Positions 1 to 9,800 of a stretch of DNA of 64,000 nt are shown in pieces. The first letter of the stretch is position 1. Each line of letters opens with the position of its first letter. The translations under genes and the position numbers were made by a program. Location: positions 62,001-126,000 of the forward strand of contig NZ_KV823440.1 in assembly GCF_001815935.1 (NCBI RefSeq), read 5' to 3'. The notes beneath the pieces are model-generated. The model searched no databases, was not told the DNA's origin, and was given only the letters and a program-made list of their open reading frames with translations. The stretch comes from Corynebacterium sp. HMSC04H06. Lineage in GTDB: Bacteria; Actinomycetota; Actinomycetes; Mycobacteriales; Mycobacteriaceae.

Positions 1-444
1 GAACTGGTGTGTCAAGCAACGGAGGAAGGCTACTACGTGGCCCTGGTCGGCTGGCCGGAGCTGGCCCTGGCCCAGGTGTGCGAGCGCGGGGATATTAGCA
101 AGGTGGTCGCGGTGCCGGACCCGGGCACGGATCCGTGGGCGGTCAGCGCCACCTTGGTCGAGGGCATGGATTTTGTCATCCAACGCGTGCGCGCGGCCTC
201 CCAGCAGCGGGTGCTCAGCCCCGCGCGGGCGCGCCCGGTGGCAGCCCGGCTGCGGCAGGGGCGCGCCGTGCTCATTACTGTCGGGCAGCACGTGCCGTCC
301 GCGGCGCTGCGGCTGGACGCCCAGGTAGAGTCCTACCCGGGGATCGGGCGCGGGTGCGGGCGTATCCGCGGGGTCGAGGTGCGGGTGCAGGTGTACTCGA
401 AGTATCTGTCGCACCCGGCGCAGTCCGTGGTGAGGTGCGCATGA
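1..444 (+). CDS. ImuA-like protein, 3' part (5' end outside window)
   Basis: The frame is open from base 1, so only the C-terminal 147 residues are seen. The fragment has a RecA-fold flavour (a V-A-L-V-G-W-P strand near the start, then V-V-A-V-P-D-P and V-L-I-T-V-G), but no Walker A is in view. Its TGA overlaps the ATG of the Y-family polymerase gene by 4 bases (ATGA), the usual imuA-imuB coupling. In actinobacteria the gene in this place encodes the accessory subunit linking ImuB to the translesion mutasome. The assignment rests mainly on that position and the weak fold resemblance; a full-length sequence would be needed to call it firmly. Confidence 0.65.
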   Translation, partial: ELVCQATEEGYYVALVGWPELALAQVCERGDISKVVAVPDPGTDPWAVSATLVEGMDFVIQRVRAASQQRVLSPARARPVAARLRQGRAVLITVGQHVPSAALRLDAQVESYPGIGRGCGRIRGVEVRVQVYSKYLSHPAQSVVRCA

Positions 445-2026
445 GCGCGCCGGCAGTGCGGATTGCTGCGCTCTGGTTTCCCGATTGGCCCATCCAGGCC
501 GCCCGCTACGCCGAGACCCTGCCGGAGGGGACGGGGGCGGGCAGCCCCATCGGGGTCCTTGCCGGCGGGGCTGTGAAGGTCTGCAATACCGCCGCGCGCC
601 GCGCCGGGGTCCACCGCGGCATGCGGGTGCGGGCGGCCCAGGCGGTCTGCCCGGAGCTTTTAGTCTGGGAGTCCCAGCCGGAGCGCGAGGGCGCCGTCTT
701 CGCAGAAATCGTGGAATCCCTGGACGCGGTGGCCTCGTCCATTGAGGTCATCCGCCCCGGCCTCGTGGTGGTGGACGCCGCCGCGGCCGCCCGCTTCCAC
801 GGCGGGGAGGCCACCGCGGTGGAGATGTTGGTCGACGCCGCCGCGCGCCAGGGTCTAGATATGATGGTCGGGGTGGCTGATGAGCTGGCCACCGCCATTA
901 TCGCGGCCCGGGACCGCGGGCTCGGCGCGGTGGTGGAGCCGGGGGCCTCCCGGCAGTTCTTGGCCCCGCGCAGCGCCCAGGTGCTGGCCACGGAGGTCTC
1001 CCTGGGCTGCCCGCCGGAGCTGGTCGCCCAGTTCGTGCAGCTGGGCCTGCCCACCTTGGGGGATGTGGCGCAGCTGCCGCTGCAACAGGTCACCAGCCGC
1101 TTTGGCAACGCCGGGCGGCGGTGCCACGCCATCGCCAGCGCGCAGCCGGACCGGCGGGTCGCCCCGGAGTCGGCGGGGGCTGAGCTAGACGTGTGGATGC
1201 GCCCAGAGGATCCGCTGGAGCGCGTGGACGCCGCCGCGTTCGCCGCCCGCCAGCTGGCCGCCCAGCTACACCAGCGCTTGAGCGGGGCCGGGCTGTCGTG
1301 CCTGCGCCTGCGCGTGAGCGCGCAGTGGGCCGACGGCACGGAGTTGCGGCGGATCTGGCGCACGCGCGCGGCGCTGAACGAATCCGCCACCGCGGACCGG
1401 GTGCGCTGGCAGCTTGACGGCTGGCTGGTGGGCAACCAGGCCGAGGGCGGGATCGTAGGGCTCGGGCTGGAGCCGCTGGAGGTCGCCCAGCCGGAGCAGC
1501 ACAGCCTGGTGGAATCCGGGACGGGTTTGGCGGCCCGCGCCCAGCAGGTCATCGAGCGCGTCCAGTCTCAGCTGGGCATCGACAAGGTGGTCCAACCGGT
1601 CGACCGCGGCGGCCGCGGGGTGGCCGAGCGGGTTGACTTCGTGCCCTACGGCGAGCGGGTCGAGCCCGCGCCGCCGGGCGCCTGGCCGGGCCGGATTCCG
1701 GCGCCGCTGCCGGCCCAGCTGGAGCTCGACCACCCGAGCGCGAACCACCCGGCCGCCCGCATCCGGATGATCAATGCCGAAGGTCACGACGTCTTCGTTA
1801 CTGAGGAAGCGTTGCTCTCGGCTGAGCCGGCCGGCCTGGCCTGGGGAAAAACCGCTACCTGGTCACCGCGTGGGCGGGCCCGTGGCCGGTGGACACGGGC
1901 TGGTGGACGGCCGCCGGCACGCGCCTGGCGCGGCTGCAGATAGTCGGCACGGATCAAGAAAAGACGCGGGCCTGGCTGCTCAATTGGCAAGCTGGTCGGT
2001 GGACGGTCGAGGCCAGCTACGTCTAG
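441..2026 (+). pseudogene. imuB: Y-family DNA polymerase-like protein ImuB, with a -1 frameshift
   Basis: The product is ImuB-like: the N-terminus reads AALWFPDWPIQAA, followed by a Y-polymerase-like palm/fingers and a C-terminal OB-like region. ImuB is normally a catalytically poor adaptor that ties DnaE2 to the sliding clamp. The first frame runs from ATG 441 and loses homology after residues L-A-W-G-K (about base 1850), ending in an Arg-rich tail at 1943. The expected tail (N-R-Y-L-V-T-A-W-A-G-P-W, then W-W-T-A-A-G and W-T-V-E-A-S-Y-V) continues in the -1 frame to TAG 2024-2026. The switch point is GGGAAAA at 1844-1850, a heptamer fitting X XXY YYZ in the zero frame. It could be a sequencing error in the A5 run, a true mutation or programmed frameshifting. 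Confidence 0.8.
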
Positions 2027-2065
2027 GAAGGCCGCCCCAGTGCCATGACGTCTGCGCGGCGTGGG

Positions 2066-2692
2066 CTAACGGTCAAGGACGTCGACGACCACGCGCTTCG
2101 GGTCGGTGAGGACCTCCACGGAATAGGGCCGGGCCTGGTCGAGACCGATGATGAACTGGGAGCGGTCCTCGAAGGTGCCGGCGCTGGTGACCTCGGTGAT
2201 GATGCTTCCGTACCCGGTCATGGTGCCGAGTGCCGGGTCGTCCTTGCCCAGCTCGTAGGGCAGGACGGTGCCGTCGATGTTGACGTTGAGGGCAGTAGCG
2301 CCGTAGTAGTTGATGCGTTTGCCGGAGCCCTGCTGGGTGGGCTGGTCCTGGAAATCGACGAACCAGCCGGGCTGGCCCTCGCCCTCCAGGTCGAAGACCA
2401 CGCGCTCAAAGCCGGGGTGCTGGCCGATGCGCATGTTGGTCACCATCAGCCGGGCGGGTGCCGGTGGGCGCTGAGTCTTCATCTCCTTGTCGGCGTCCCC
2501 CAGGGGGCTGGGACCGGAGACGTTCTGATCCTGCTTGTCGGAGTCCGCCGAGGAAGAATCCGTGGGGTGGGCGACGCCAATCCCGGCGAGCATGTCTCGG
2601 GAGCCGTCTGTAGAGCAGGCAGACAGGCCACACGCAGCGGTGATAAAAATTGCTGCAATTTGGGCCCGGCGGGCTCGGTCAGGGACAGACAT
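2066..2692 (-). CDS. AMIN-like domain lipoprotein
   Basis: A 208-residue secreted lipoprotein. It starts MSVPDRARRAQ, then has a hydrophobic segment and the lipobox L-S-A-C, followed by an Asp/Ser-rich linker (about residues 25-60). The rest is a beta-rich domain with the pattern F-E-R-V-V-F-D-L, ending V-L-T-D-P-K-R-V-V-V-D-V-L. This is the AMIN-like fold seen in actinobacterial envelope proteins and thought to bind cell-wall polymers. The start at 2692 is preferred over an upstream ATG because it places the signal peptide at the N-terminus. The gene converges on imuB (39 bases apart) and diverges from the sucrase/ferredoxin-like gene. Its precise ligand is unknown. Confidence 0.75.
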   Translation of the reverse strand: MSVPDRARRAQIAAIFITAACGLSACSTDGSRDMLAGIGVAHPTDSSSADSDKQDQNVSGPSPLGDADKEMKTQRPPAPARLMVTNMRIGQHPGFERVVFDLEGEGQPGWFVDFQDQPTQQGSGKRINYYGATALNVNIDGTVLPYELGKDDPALGTMTGYGSIITEVTSAGTFEDRSQFIIGLDQARPYSVEVLTDPKRVVVDVLDR

Positions 2693-2736
2693 AGTGCCTA
2701 CGGTAGCGGTTTTTCCAGGGAGAAACAAAATACGAG

Positions 2737-2752
2737 TTCGATTTCACTCGAA
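2737..2752. promoter_or_regulatory. Inverted repeat in a divergent promoter region
   Basis: TTCGA-TTTCAC-TCGAA is a perfect 5+5 palindrome with a 6-base spacer, lying between the divergent lipoprotein and sucrase/ferredoxin-like genes. It does not match the actinobacterial LexA box (GAAC-N4-GTTC). It may bind an unidentified regulator or occur by chance. Confidence 0.25.
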
Positions 2753-2813
2753 GGGAAATAAAATTATTGCAGTGCCTCCGCTAGGGGTTATAGGCAGGCC
2801 GGCAGGAGGTAGA

Positions 2814-3710
2814 ATGACGGTCATGTCAACAGCTGAAAAGATCGGGGAAAACGGGGCAACTGAAGCGTTGTGCTCCGACGTGGACGTCGAGCCGCTGGCG
2901 GGTTCCGCGAAGCAGGAATCCGTCTATGTCCTCTTCGAGTGGCCCGGCGGGTGGTCCCACGACATCCTGGACGGCGGCACCTTCCCCCCGGAGCTCACCG
3001 CCCGGTTGAAGGACAAGCTCGACGGGCAGGCGGGCCTCCAGCTCATCCGGCGCCCCGGACGGGCCGGCCGCCAGGTCGGCAGCGTGCACCGCTGCTACCT
3101 GGTCTGGGCCGAGCGCGGGGAAATGGAGATGCTCCTGCTGGAAGGCCCGGAAGACATTCTCGACCTGGATCTTTCTGGCCCGGGACGCAACGGCGGCGGT
3201 GAGCTGGATACGCCCCTGGTGCTGGTGTGCACCCACTCCAAGCGCGACAAGTGCTGCGCCATCAAGGGCCGCCCGCTGGCCGCGCAGCTGGGCGAGATCT
3301 TCCCGGCGATTGTCTGGGAGACCTCCCACACCAAGGGCCACCGTTTCGCCCCCTCGGTGCTGCTGATGCCGTGGGGCTATTCCTTCGGCCGCCTGAACCT
3401 GGAGGCCGCGCGCGAGATGACCAAGCGGGCCTTAAACGGCAGCTATTTCTATCCGGCCAACCGCGGCCGCGGCCTGTATTCCCAGCGCGGGCAGGTCGCC
3501 GAGCTGGAGGTCGCCCGCCGCCTCATCGAGGCTGGCGAGGAGGTAGGCTATGCGGATCTGCGCCCCGAGGACGCCGGTTCCGGGCCCGTGCGTGTGTCCC
3601 ACCGCGACGGGCGGCACTGGGACATCGAGCTGGTCCAGCGCGAACACGACGGCATCGTCGCCTCCTGCGGGAAGGAACCAAAGTCCTCGCTCATCTGGGA
3701 AGTCGCCTAA
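2814..3710 (+). CDS. Sucrase/ferredoxin-like family protein
   Basis: A 298-residue cytoplasmic protein of the sucrase/ferredoxin-like family (thioredoxin-like [2Fe-2S] ferredoxin relatives). The family signature is clear: C-T-H-S-K-R-D-K-C-C-A-I-K-G around residues 140-153, then H-T-K-G-H-R-F-A-P and L-M-P-W-G-Y. The Cys residues and the conserved His probably take part in cluster binding or redox chemistry, but no substrate is known for bacterial members. ATG 2814 sits 4 bases after AGGAGG (2804-2809); a second ATG at 2823 is possible. The open frame extends upstream to 2535 but there overlaps the lipoprotein gene, so that extension is not used. Confidence 0.8.
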   Translation: MTVMSTAEKIGENGATEALCSDVDVEPLAGSAKQESVYVLFEWPGGWSHDILDGGTFPPELTARLKDKLDGQAGLQLIRRPGRAGRQVGSVHRCYLVWAERGEMEMLLLEGPEDILDLDLSGPGRNGGGELDTPLVLVCTHSKRDKCCAIKGRPLAAQLGEIFPAIVWETSHTKGHRFAPSVLLMPWGYSFGRLNLEAAREMTKRALNGSYFYPANRGRGLYSQRGQVAELEVARRLIEAGEEVGYADLRPEDAGSGPVRVSHRDGRHWDIELVQREHDGIVASCGKEPKSSLIWEVA

Positions 3711-3778
3711 GGCCGGCCCCGGGCCATCGTTAGCCACCCGGGGCATCGTTGGCCAGAAGACGCCCTGGGGATAAGCCA

Positions 3779-3825
3779 ACCCCCCGGCGGGCACTAGCTC
3801 TAGCGGCTAGGGGCTGGCCGGGGGT
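3779..3825. terminator. Possible bidirectional hairpin between convergent genes
   Basis: ACCCCCCGGC (3779-3788) can pair with GCCGGGGGT (3817-3825), and a smaller CTAG-rich hairpin lies in the loop. It is between the convergent ends of the sucrase/ferredoxin-like gene and metI. There is no T-run, so termination is only inferred. Confidence 0.3.
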
Positions 3826-3846
3826 GGGGTGTTGTGGCGGGGCTGG

Positions 3847-4527
3847 TTAGCGGCGCATGATCTTGGCCGAGACCCAGTTGCCCAGGAACTGGGCGGCCTG
3901 GACCAGGACGATGATGATCAGGGTGGCCACGACGGTGACCTGCCACTCGTAGGCGCGGTAGCCGTAGACGATGGCGAAGTCACCCAGGCCGCCGCCGCCG
4001 ACGTAGCCGGCCATGGCGGACATGTCGACCACAGCGATGAACAGGAAGGTGTAGCCCAGCACCAGCGGGCCGAGGGCCTCGGGGATGATGACGCTGGTGA
4101 TGATCTTCCAGGGGCTGGCGCCCATCGCGCGGGCGGCCTCGATGACGCCGGGGTCGATGCCCACGAGGTTTTGCTCGACGATGCGGGCCACGGCGAAGGT
4201 GGCGGCAAAGGCCATGACGAAGGTGGCGGGCTCGCGGCCGATGGACGAGCCCATCACGGCCACGGTGACCGGTTGCACGAACGCCAGCAAGATGATGAAC
4301 GGGATGGGCCGGATGATGTTTACCGCGATGTTGAGGATCGTGTAGATAAACCGGTTGGCCAGGATTCCCGACGGGCGGGTGGTGTAGAGGAGGATGCCGA
4401 GGATAAGGCCCAGGATGCCGCCGATGATCATGGTCAGCGAGACCATGATGAGGGTGTCGACGATCGCCTCCATGAGGGTGCCGGACAGGCGGTCCCAGTC
4501 CGCTGCGGCCAAGATAGTTGTCGTCAT
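3847..4527 (-). CDS. metI: Methionine ABC transporter permease MetI
   Basis: A 226-residue inner-membrane permease of the methionine uptake transporter family with about five membrane helices. The EAA loop is visible in the second half (E-A-A-R-A-M-G-A-S-P-W-K-I, about residues 134-146), the site that docks on the ATPase. It is the last gene of metQ-metN-metI on the minus strand; its ATG overlaps the end of metN by 4 bases, which indicates translational coupling. The complex imports L- and D-methionine. Confidence 0.93.
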   Translation of the reverse strand: MTTTILAAADWDRLSGTLMEAIVDTLIMVSLTMIIGGILGLILGILLYTTRPSGILANRFIYTILNIAVNIIRPIPFIILLAFVQPVTVAVMGSSIGREPATFVMAFAATFAVARIVEQNLVGIDPGVIEAARAMGASPWKIITSVIIPEALGPLVLGYTFLFIAVVDMSAMAGYVGGGGLGDFAIVYGYRAYEWQVTVVATLIIIVLVQAAQFLGNWVSAKIMRR

Positions 4528-5561
4528 CGCTTGATCTCCTGAATGTCGGTGGTCTGGGACATGGTGTGGTAGAACTCCTCGATGGCCTCGTCAGAGCCGT
4601 TGAGGCGGACGGTCATCTTGCCGAAGGAGTGCTGCTGCAAGGTGGTCACGCCGCCGTGGACGATGGAGATGGACACGCCGCGCTCGCGCAGCTGGGCGGC
4701 CGCGCCGAAGAAGCCGGAGTTTTCCGTCAGGTTGATGGTGAACAAGCGGCCCTCGTGGGCCAGCAGGTCGTCAGCCTCGACGTGGTCTGGGGTGTTGCGC
4801 AGGGAGGTGGACACGAAGCGCTGTGCCACCGGGGTCTGCGGGTTGGAGAAGACCTCGTAGATGGAGCCCTGCTCGACCACGCGGCCCTCCTCCATGACGG
4901 CGACCTTGTCGGCGATGGAGCGCACGACCTCCATCTCGTGGGTAATGACCACGATGGTGATGCCGAATTTCTGGTTGACCTGGCGCAGCAGCTCCAGGAC
5001 CTCGTGGGTGGTCTGCGGGTCCAGCGCGGAGGTGGCCTCGTCGGCCAGCAGGAGGCGCGGGTTGGTGGCCAGCGCGCGGGCGATGCCGACGCGCTGCTTC
5101 TGCCCGCCGGAGAGCTGCTCCGGGTAGTTCGAGCCCTTGTCGCCCAGGCCGACGAATTCCAGCAGCTCCTGCACGCGCCGCTTGCGCTCGGCCTTGGCCA
5201 CGCCGGCCAGCTGCAGCGGGTATTCGATGTTGCCGGCGGCCGTGCGGGAGTTAAACAGGTTGAACTGCTGGAAAATCATGCCGATGGAGCGGCGCAGGGA
5301 GCGCAGCTTCTTCTCCGACATGCCGGCGATGTTGGTCTCGTCCAGCAACAGCTCGCCCTCGGTCGGGGTGTCGAGCCCGTTGATGAGGCGCACCAGGGTG
5401 GACTTGCCGGCGCCGGAGTAGCCGATGATGCCCATGATTTCGCCGGGCTCCACGGTCAGGTTGACATCGTCGAGCGCCTGGGTGGTGGTCTTTTTATGCT
5501 CAAAGACCTTGGATACGTGGCGGAACTCGACGCGGGTTCCGGTAGTGGGTGATTTGGTCAC
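4524..5561 (-). CDS. metN: Methionine ABC transporter ATP-binding protein MetN
   Basis: A 345-residue ATPase with all ABC motifs: Walker A G-Y-S-G-A-G-K-S-T near residue 45, signature L-S-G-G-Q-K-Q-R, Walker B L-L-L-A-D-E-A-T-S-A-L-D, and the switch His in V-V-I-T-H-E-M. After about residue 260 there is an ACT-like NIL domain (F-T-I-N-L-T-E-N-S-G-F-F), which in MetN proteins binds methionine and trans-inhibits transport. Translation starts with GTG at 5561. It lies between metQ and metI in one operon. Confidence 0.93.
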   Translation of the reverse strand: MTKSPTTGTRVEFRHVSKVFEHKKTTTQALDDVNLTVEPGEIMGIIGYSGAGKSTLVRLINGLDTPTEGELLLDETNIAGMSEKKLRSLRRSIGMIFQQFNLFNSRTAAGNIEYPLQLAGVAKAERKRRVQELLEFVGLGDKGSNYPEQLSGGQKQRVGIARALATNPRLLLADEATSALDPQTTHEVLELLRQVNQKFGITIVVITHEMEVVRSIADKVAVMEEGRVVEQGSIYEVFSNPQTPVAQRFVSTSLRNTPDHVEADDLLAHEGRLFTINLTENSGFFGAAAQLRERGVSISIVHGGVTTLQQHSFGKMTVRLNGSDEAIEEFYHTMSQTTDIQEIKR

Positions 5562-5680
5562 TAAAGCCCCTTGGTAGTTGCGTGTGCAGTGGCGGGTTCA
5601 TTAAACGTGGCACAACCCCGGCAACGCGGTAGCCATTGAGCTGGGCGCGTCGGCGGGGTAGAAGGGGCCGGGGAGGAAGT

Positions 5681-6556
5681 TTAGAGCTCTTCCTCGAGGC
5701 GGTTGAGGATGTCCTGCAGCTCCTGCGGGCTGCGCTCCACGGAAACGGACGTGCCCTTGGAGTCTTCCTGCACGGCTTCCTGGACCTCGGGGGTGTGCCA
5801 GATCTTGACGAGCTCCTGAAGGGTCTCGTTGTCGGCGTCCTCCGAGCGCACGGCGAAGACGTTGATGTAGGGCTCGGCCTCCTCGGAGTTCGGGTCGTCC
5901 TGGACCACCGCGGTGGTCGGGTCGATGCCGGCGCGCTCCAGGAAGGAGTTGTTGATGACGGCCGGGGTGCCCTCGCTGTAGGCGGACGTGGTCTGCTCGG
6001 CGCCGACCGGGGTGACCTTGACCTTGGAGGCCTTCTCATCAATGTCGGCCGGGGTCGGGGTCAAAAGCCCGTCCTGCTTCAGGGTGACCAGATCCTGCTG
6101 GGCCAGCAGGTTGATGGCGCGGCCCTGGTTGGTGGAGTCGTTCGGGACGGCGACGGTCTCGCCCTCGATGCCGTCCAGGGAGTCGTGGTCCTTCCAGAAC
6201 AGGGCCAACGGCACGATCTCGGTGGCGGCGATCGGCACCAGGTCGGTGCCGTTGCCCTTGTTGTACTCGGCCAGGAACTTCAGGTGCTGGAAGTTGTTGG
6301 TGTCCAGCTCGCCCTGCTCCAGGGCCTGGTTCGGGGTGGTGTAATCCGAGTAATTGACGATGTCCAGGTCGAAGCCCTGGTCCTTGGCGGCGGTCTCAAA
6401 CGCCGCCCAGGCCTTCTTGGAGGCGTCGGTGGTGCCGACGGAGATCTTCGAGTCCTTGGTGATTTCCCCTCCCTCGGAGTCGGAGGAGCAGGCGACGAGG
6501 CCGGTCGCTGCCACGACGGTGGCGGCGGCTGTGGCAAGAGCGCGACGGATCTGCAT
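5681..6556 (-). CDS. metQ: Methionine-binding lipoprotein MetQ
   Basis: A 291-residue substrate-binding lipoprotein of the NlpA/MetQ family. The signal peptide runs to V-A-C-S-S (lipobox G-L-V-A-C), and the mature part shows family blocks such as F-E-T-A-A-K-D-Q-G-F, V-N-Y-S-D-Y-T-T-P-N-Q-A-L, L-K-F-L-A-E-Y-N and V-A-V-P-N-D-S-T-N-Q-G-R-A. It captures methionine at the outer face of the membrane and delivers it to MetI/MetN. It is the first gene of the operon and has an McbR-like operator upstream (6691-6706). Confidence 0.92.
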   Translation of the reverse strand: MQIRRALATAAATVVAATGLVACSSDSEGGEITKDSKISVGTTDASKKAWAAFETAAKDQGFDLDIVNYSDYTTPNQALEQGELDTNNFQHLKFLAEYNKGNGTDLVPIAATEIVPLALFWKDHDSLDGIEGETVAVPNDSTNQGRAINLLAQQDLVTLKQDGLLTPTPADIDEKASKVKVTPVGAEQTTSAYSEGTPAVINNSFLERAGIDPTTAVVQDDPNSEEAEPYINVFAVRSEDADNETLQELVKIWHTPEVQEAVQEDSKGTSVSVERSPQELQDILNRLEEEL

Positions 6557-6690
6557 GAGAATGGTCCTTTTCTGTGTGACTTTTATAAGGCCGGGCGGTG
6601 TTACGGGGCAGTGCCCGGGCGCCGTCCGGTAGGCGTAATAAAGCGGGGTGCGGGGTGCGCAACCTCGGTGAGTTATAACCTAACAGCCTG

Positions 6691-6706
6691 TATACCGCTT
6701 TGTCTA
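6691..6706 (-). promoter_or_regulatory. McbR-like operator upstream of metQNI
   Basis: Read on the minus strand the site is TAGAC-AAAGCG-GTATA. The known C. glutamicum McbR motif is TAGAC-N6-GTCTA, so one half is perfect and the other partly conserved. The same TAGACA(A/G)AGCGGT core occurs twice upstream of metY in this window, which strengthens the call. An McbR-like TetR repressor, which responds to S-adenosylhomocysteine, would shut the importer off when sulfur amino acids are plentiful. Confidence 0.65.
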
Positions 6707-6764
6707 TTTACTTGCAGATTTTATGCATATTCACAGACTGCTCGGTTTGTAAGGTGCGAGCAAT

Positions 6765-6780
6765 TAGAACACGAGTTCGT
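6765..6780 (+). promoter_or_regulatory. LexA (SOS) box upstream of dnaE2
   Basis: TAGAAC-ACGA-GTTCGT contains the actinobacterial LexA core GAAC-N4-GTTC with flanks close to TCGAAC-N4-GTTCGA. It ends 20 bases before the GTG start of dnaE2, a position where bound LexA would block transcription. DnaE2 is SOS-induced in related bacteria, so site and gene fit. Confidence 0.8.
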
Positions 6781-6800
6781 ATCTTGCTAGGCTGTGCGAC

Positions 6801-9800
6801 GTGAAGTTTAACGGCGGACGGGCACTGAGCTGGTCGCGGCTGGAGCGGATCCTTTCCGGCCGCCCGGCGCTCACACCTGTGCCCGTAAACCACAGCGATG
6901 AGCAGGACTTACCGCGCGAAACAAAGAAGTCCGCGGTGCCGTTTGCGGAGCTGCATGCCGTGTCGAGTTACTCGTTTCTGCAGGGCGCTTCTGGGCCGGA
7001 GGAGCTGGTCGAACGCGCAGTTGAACTAGGGCTGGAATCTCTGGCGCTGGTGGACAGGGACGGGTTCTACGGCCTGATGAAATTCGCCGAAGCCGCCGCC
7101 CGCGCCGGGCTGCCCACGGTCTTCGGCGCCGAGCTGAGCCTGGACGAGGGCGTCCTGACGGTGCTGGCGCGCGGCCCGGAGGGCTACCGGCGCCTGTCGC
7201 GGCTTATCGCCCAGGCCAAGATGGCGGCCGGGGAGAAGGATAAGACCGCCTACCCGCCGCTGGCGCAGGTCGCCCGCGCCCTGGGCGAGGAGGTGGTCTA
7301 CCTCGCCGACGTGGACTGGGTGGACCGGCTAGACCAGCTGGTGGGCGCCGCCGGGGCCAGCAACGTGGTGCTCGAATACGCCAGCACTATGGTGCCGGCG
7401 GACGCGGACCGCCACCGCCGGTTAGATAGTGCCCGAAAAGACTGGGGGCTGCGGGCTATAGCGAGCGCCCGCCCGGCGGCGGCGCGGCGCGGCCAGGCCC
7501 GCCTGGCGGCGGCGAAGAACGCCTTGGCCCACCGGCAGTCCCTGCAGCAGGCGGACCCGGACCAGCACCCGATGGGGGCGAGCTGGCTGCGCTCCGGCGA
7601 GGACATGGCGCGCCTGCTGCCCGGGCGCGAGGATCTGCTGGCTGCCGCGGCCGAGCTGGGGCGCGAATGCAGCTTTAGCTGGGACGTTTTGGTGCCCAAC
7701 CTGCCGCACTTTGACGTACCGGACGGGCACACGGAGATGGCCTGGTTGCGTGAGCTGGTCTACGCGCGGGCGCGCAAGCGCTATGCCAGCCGGCCGGCCG
7801 ATATCCGCGAGCGCGCGAAAAGGCAGATAGAGCACGAACTCGCCGTGGTGGAGCAGCTGGGCTTTCCCGGCTATTTCCTCATCGTCACGGACCTGGTGGA
7901 TTTCTGCCGCCGGAAAAACATCCTGTGCCAGGGCCGCGGTTCTGCCGCGAACTCCGCGGTCTGCTTCGCGCTGGGTATCACGAACGCGGAGCCCCTCTCC
8001 GCGGGTTTGCTCTTCGAGCGCTTCATGTCCCCGGACCGGGACGGCCCGCCGGACATCGACGTCGATATTGAGTCCGGCCGCCGCGAGGAGGTCATCCAGT
8101 ACGTCTACTCCGCCTACGGGCGCCAGCAGGCCGCGCAGGTGGCCAACGTCAACACCTACCGCCGCAAGGGCGCGACCCGGGACGCCGCCCGCGCCCTGGG
8201 CTACCCGCAGGGCAGCGCGGACGCCTGGTCGAAGGGCACTGACGAGACCCCGGAGGACGTGGTCGCACTCGCCGAGGAATTCCTGGGCCAGCCGCGGCAC
8301 CTGGGCATCCACTCCGGCGGGATGGTGCTGTGCGATAGGCCTATTGCGGACGTGGTGCCCATGGAGTGGGCGCGGATGGAGGGCCGCTCGGTGTTGCAGT
8401 GGGACAAGGACGACTGCGCGGCCGCCGGCCTGGTCAAATTCGATCTGTTGGGGCTGGGCATGCTGGAGGCCCTACACCACATGCAGGACCTGGTAGCCGA
8501 GTCCATCGGGCGGCAGGTCAACCTTTGGGAGCTGGACCTGGCGGAGGAGGCCGTCTACGACATGCTCTGCCGGGCTGACGCCGTCGGCGTTTTTCAAGTC
8601 GAGTCCCGCGCGCAGCTGGCCACCCTGCCGCGGCTGAAACCCCGCGTCTTCTTCGATCTGGTCGTTGAGGTTGCCCTCATTCGGCCGGGCCCCATCCAGG
8701 GTGGGTCCGTGCACCCGTACCTGCGCCGGCGCGACGGGCTGGAGGAGGTCACCTACGAGCACCCGGTGCTGGAAAAATCCCTGGGCAAGACGCTGGGGAT
8801 CCCGCTGTTCCAGGAACAGCTGATGCAGATTGCCGTCGATGCCGCCGGTTTTAGCGGCGCCCAGGCCGACGATCTGCGCCGCGCGATGGGCTCGAAGCGC
8901 TCGCCGGAGAAGATGGCCGCGCTGAAAGACCAGTTCTTCGCCGGCCTGTCCGCCACCCACGGGATCACCGGGGAGACGGCGGACAAGCTCTGGAACAAGA
9001 TCGTGGCCTTTGCAGCCTACGGCTTTCCGGAGTCGCACTCCCAGTCCTTTGCCTCCCTGGTGTATTTCTCCGCCTGGTTCAAGCACCACTACCCGGCGCA
9101 GTTCTGCGTGGGCCTGCTGCGCGCCCAACCGATGGGCTTTTATTCCCCGCAGTCGCTCATCCAGGACGCCCGCCGCCACGGCGTGCCGGTGCGTCCGGTC
9201 AGCATCAATGTCTCCGGCAAGGAGTCGAGCGTGGAGGCCATCGAGCCCACCCCGGGCCAACCGGGCGACCCACCTGGTCCCGTGGCCATCCGCCTAGGCC
9301 TGGGTCTGGTCAAGGGACTCGGCGACAAGGCGGCCGAACGGGTGGAGGCCAACGCGCCGTACACGGATATCCCGGACCTGTCGCGCCGGGCGGGGCTGAA
9401 GGTCGCCCAGGTCGAGGCCCTCGCCGAGGCCGGCGCCCTGGACTGTTTGGGGCTAAGCCGCCGGCAGGCGTTGTGGCAGGCCGGGGTGGCGGCCACCGAG
9501 CGCGCCGGCATGCTGCCCGGCATGTCTGCCATTTCCGCGCCGGCCCTGCCCGGCATGTCCTCCTTCGAGCTGCTGGCCCAAGACATCGCCGCCACCGGGG
9601 TCAGCCACGACCGGCAGCCGATGTCCGCGGTGCGCGGGGCCCTGGATGCCGCCGGCATCCTGCGGGCGCGCGACCTGGCCACGGTCCCGGACGGCACCCG
9701 CGTGCGCCTGGCCGGGCTCATCACGCACCGGCAGCGCCCGCAGACGGCCGCCGGCCTCATCTTCTTAGGGATGGAGGATGAGACCGGGCTGATGAACGTG

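Noticed and set aside
2737..2752. Palindrome considered as a LexA box
   Set aside because: It has TTCGA-N6-TCGAA, not GAAC-N4-GTTC.
2535..2813. Extension of the sucrase/ferredoxin-like frame upstream
   Set aside because: It runs opposite to the lipoprotein gene and lies upstream of a good AGGAGG/ATG.
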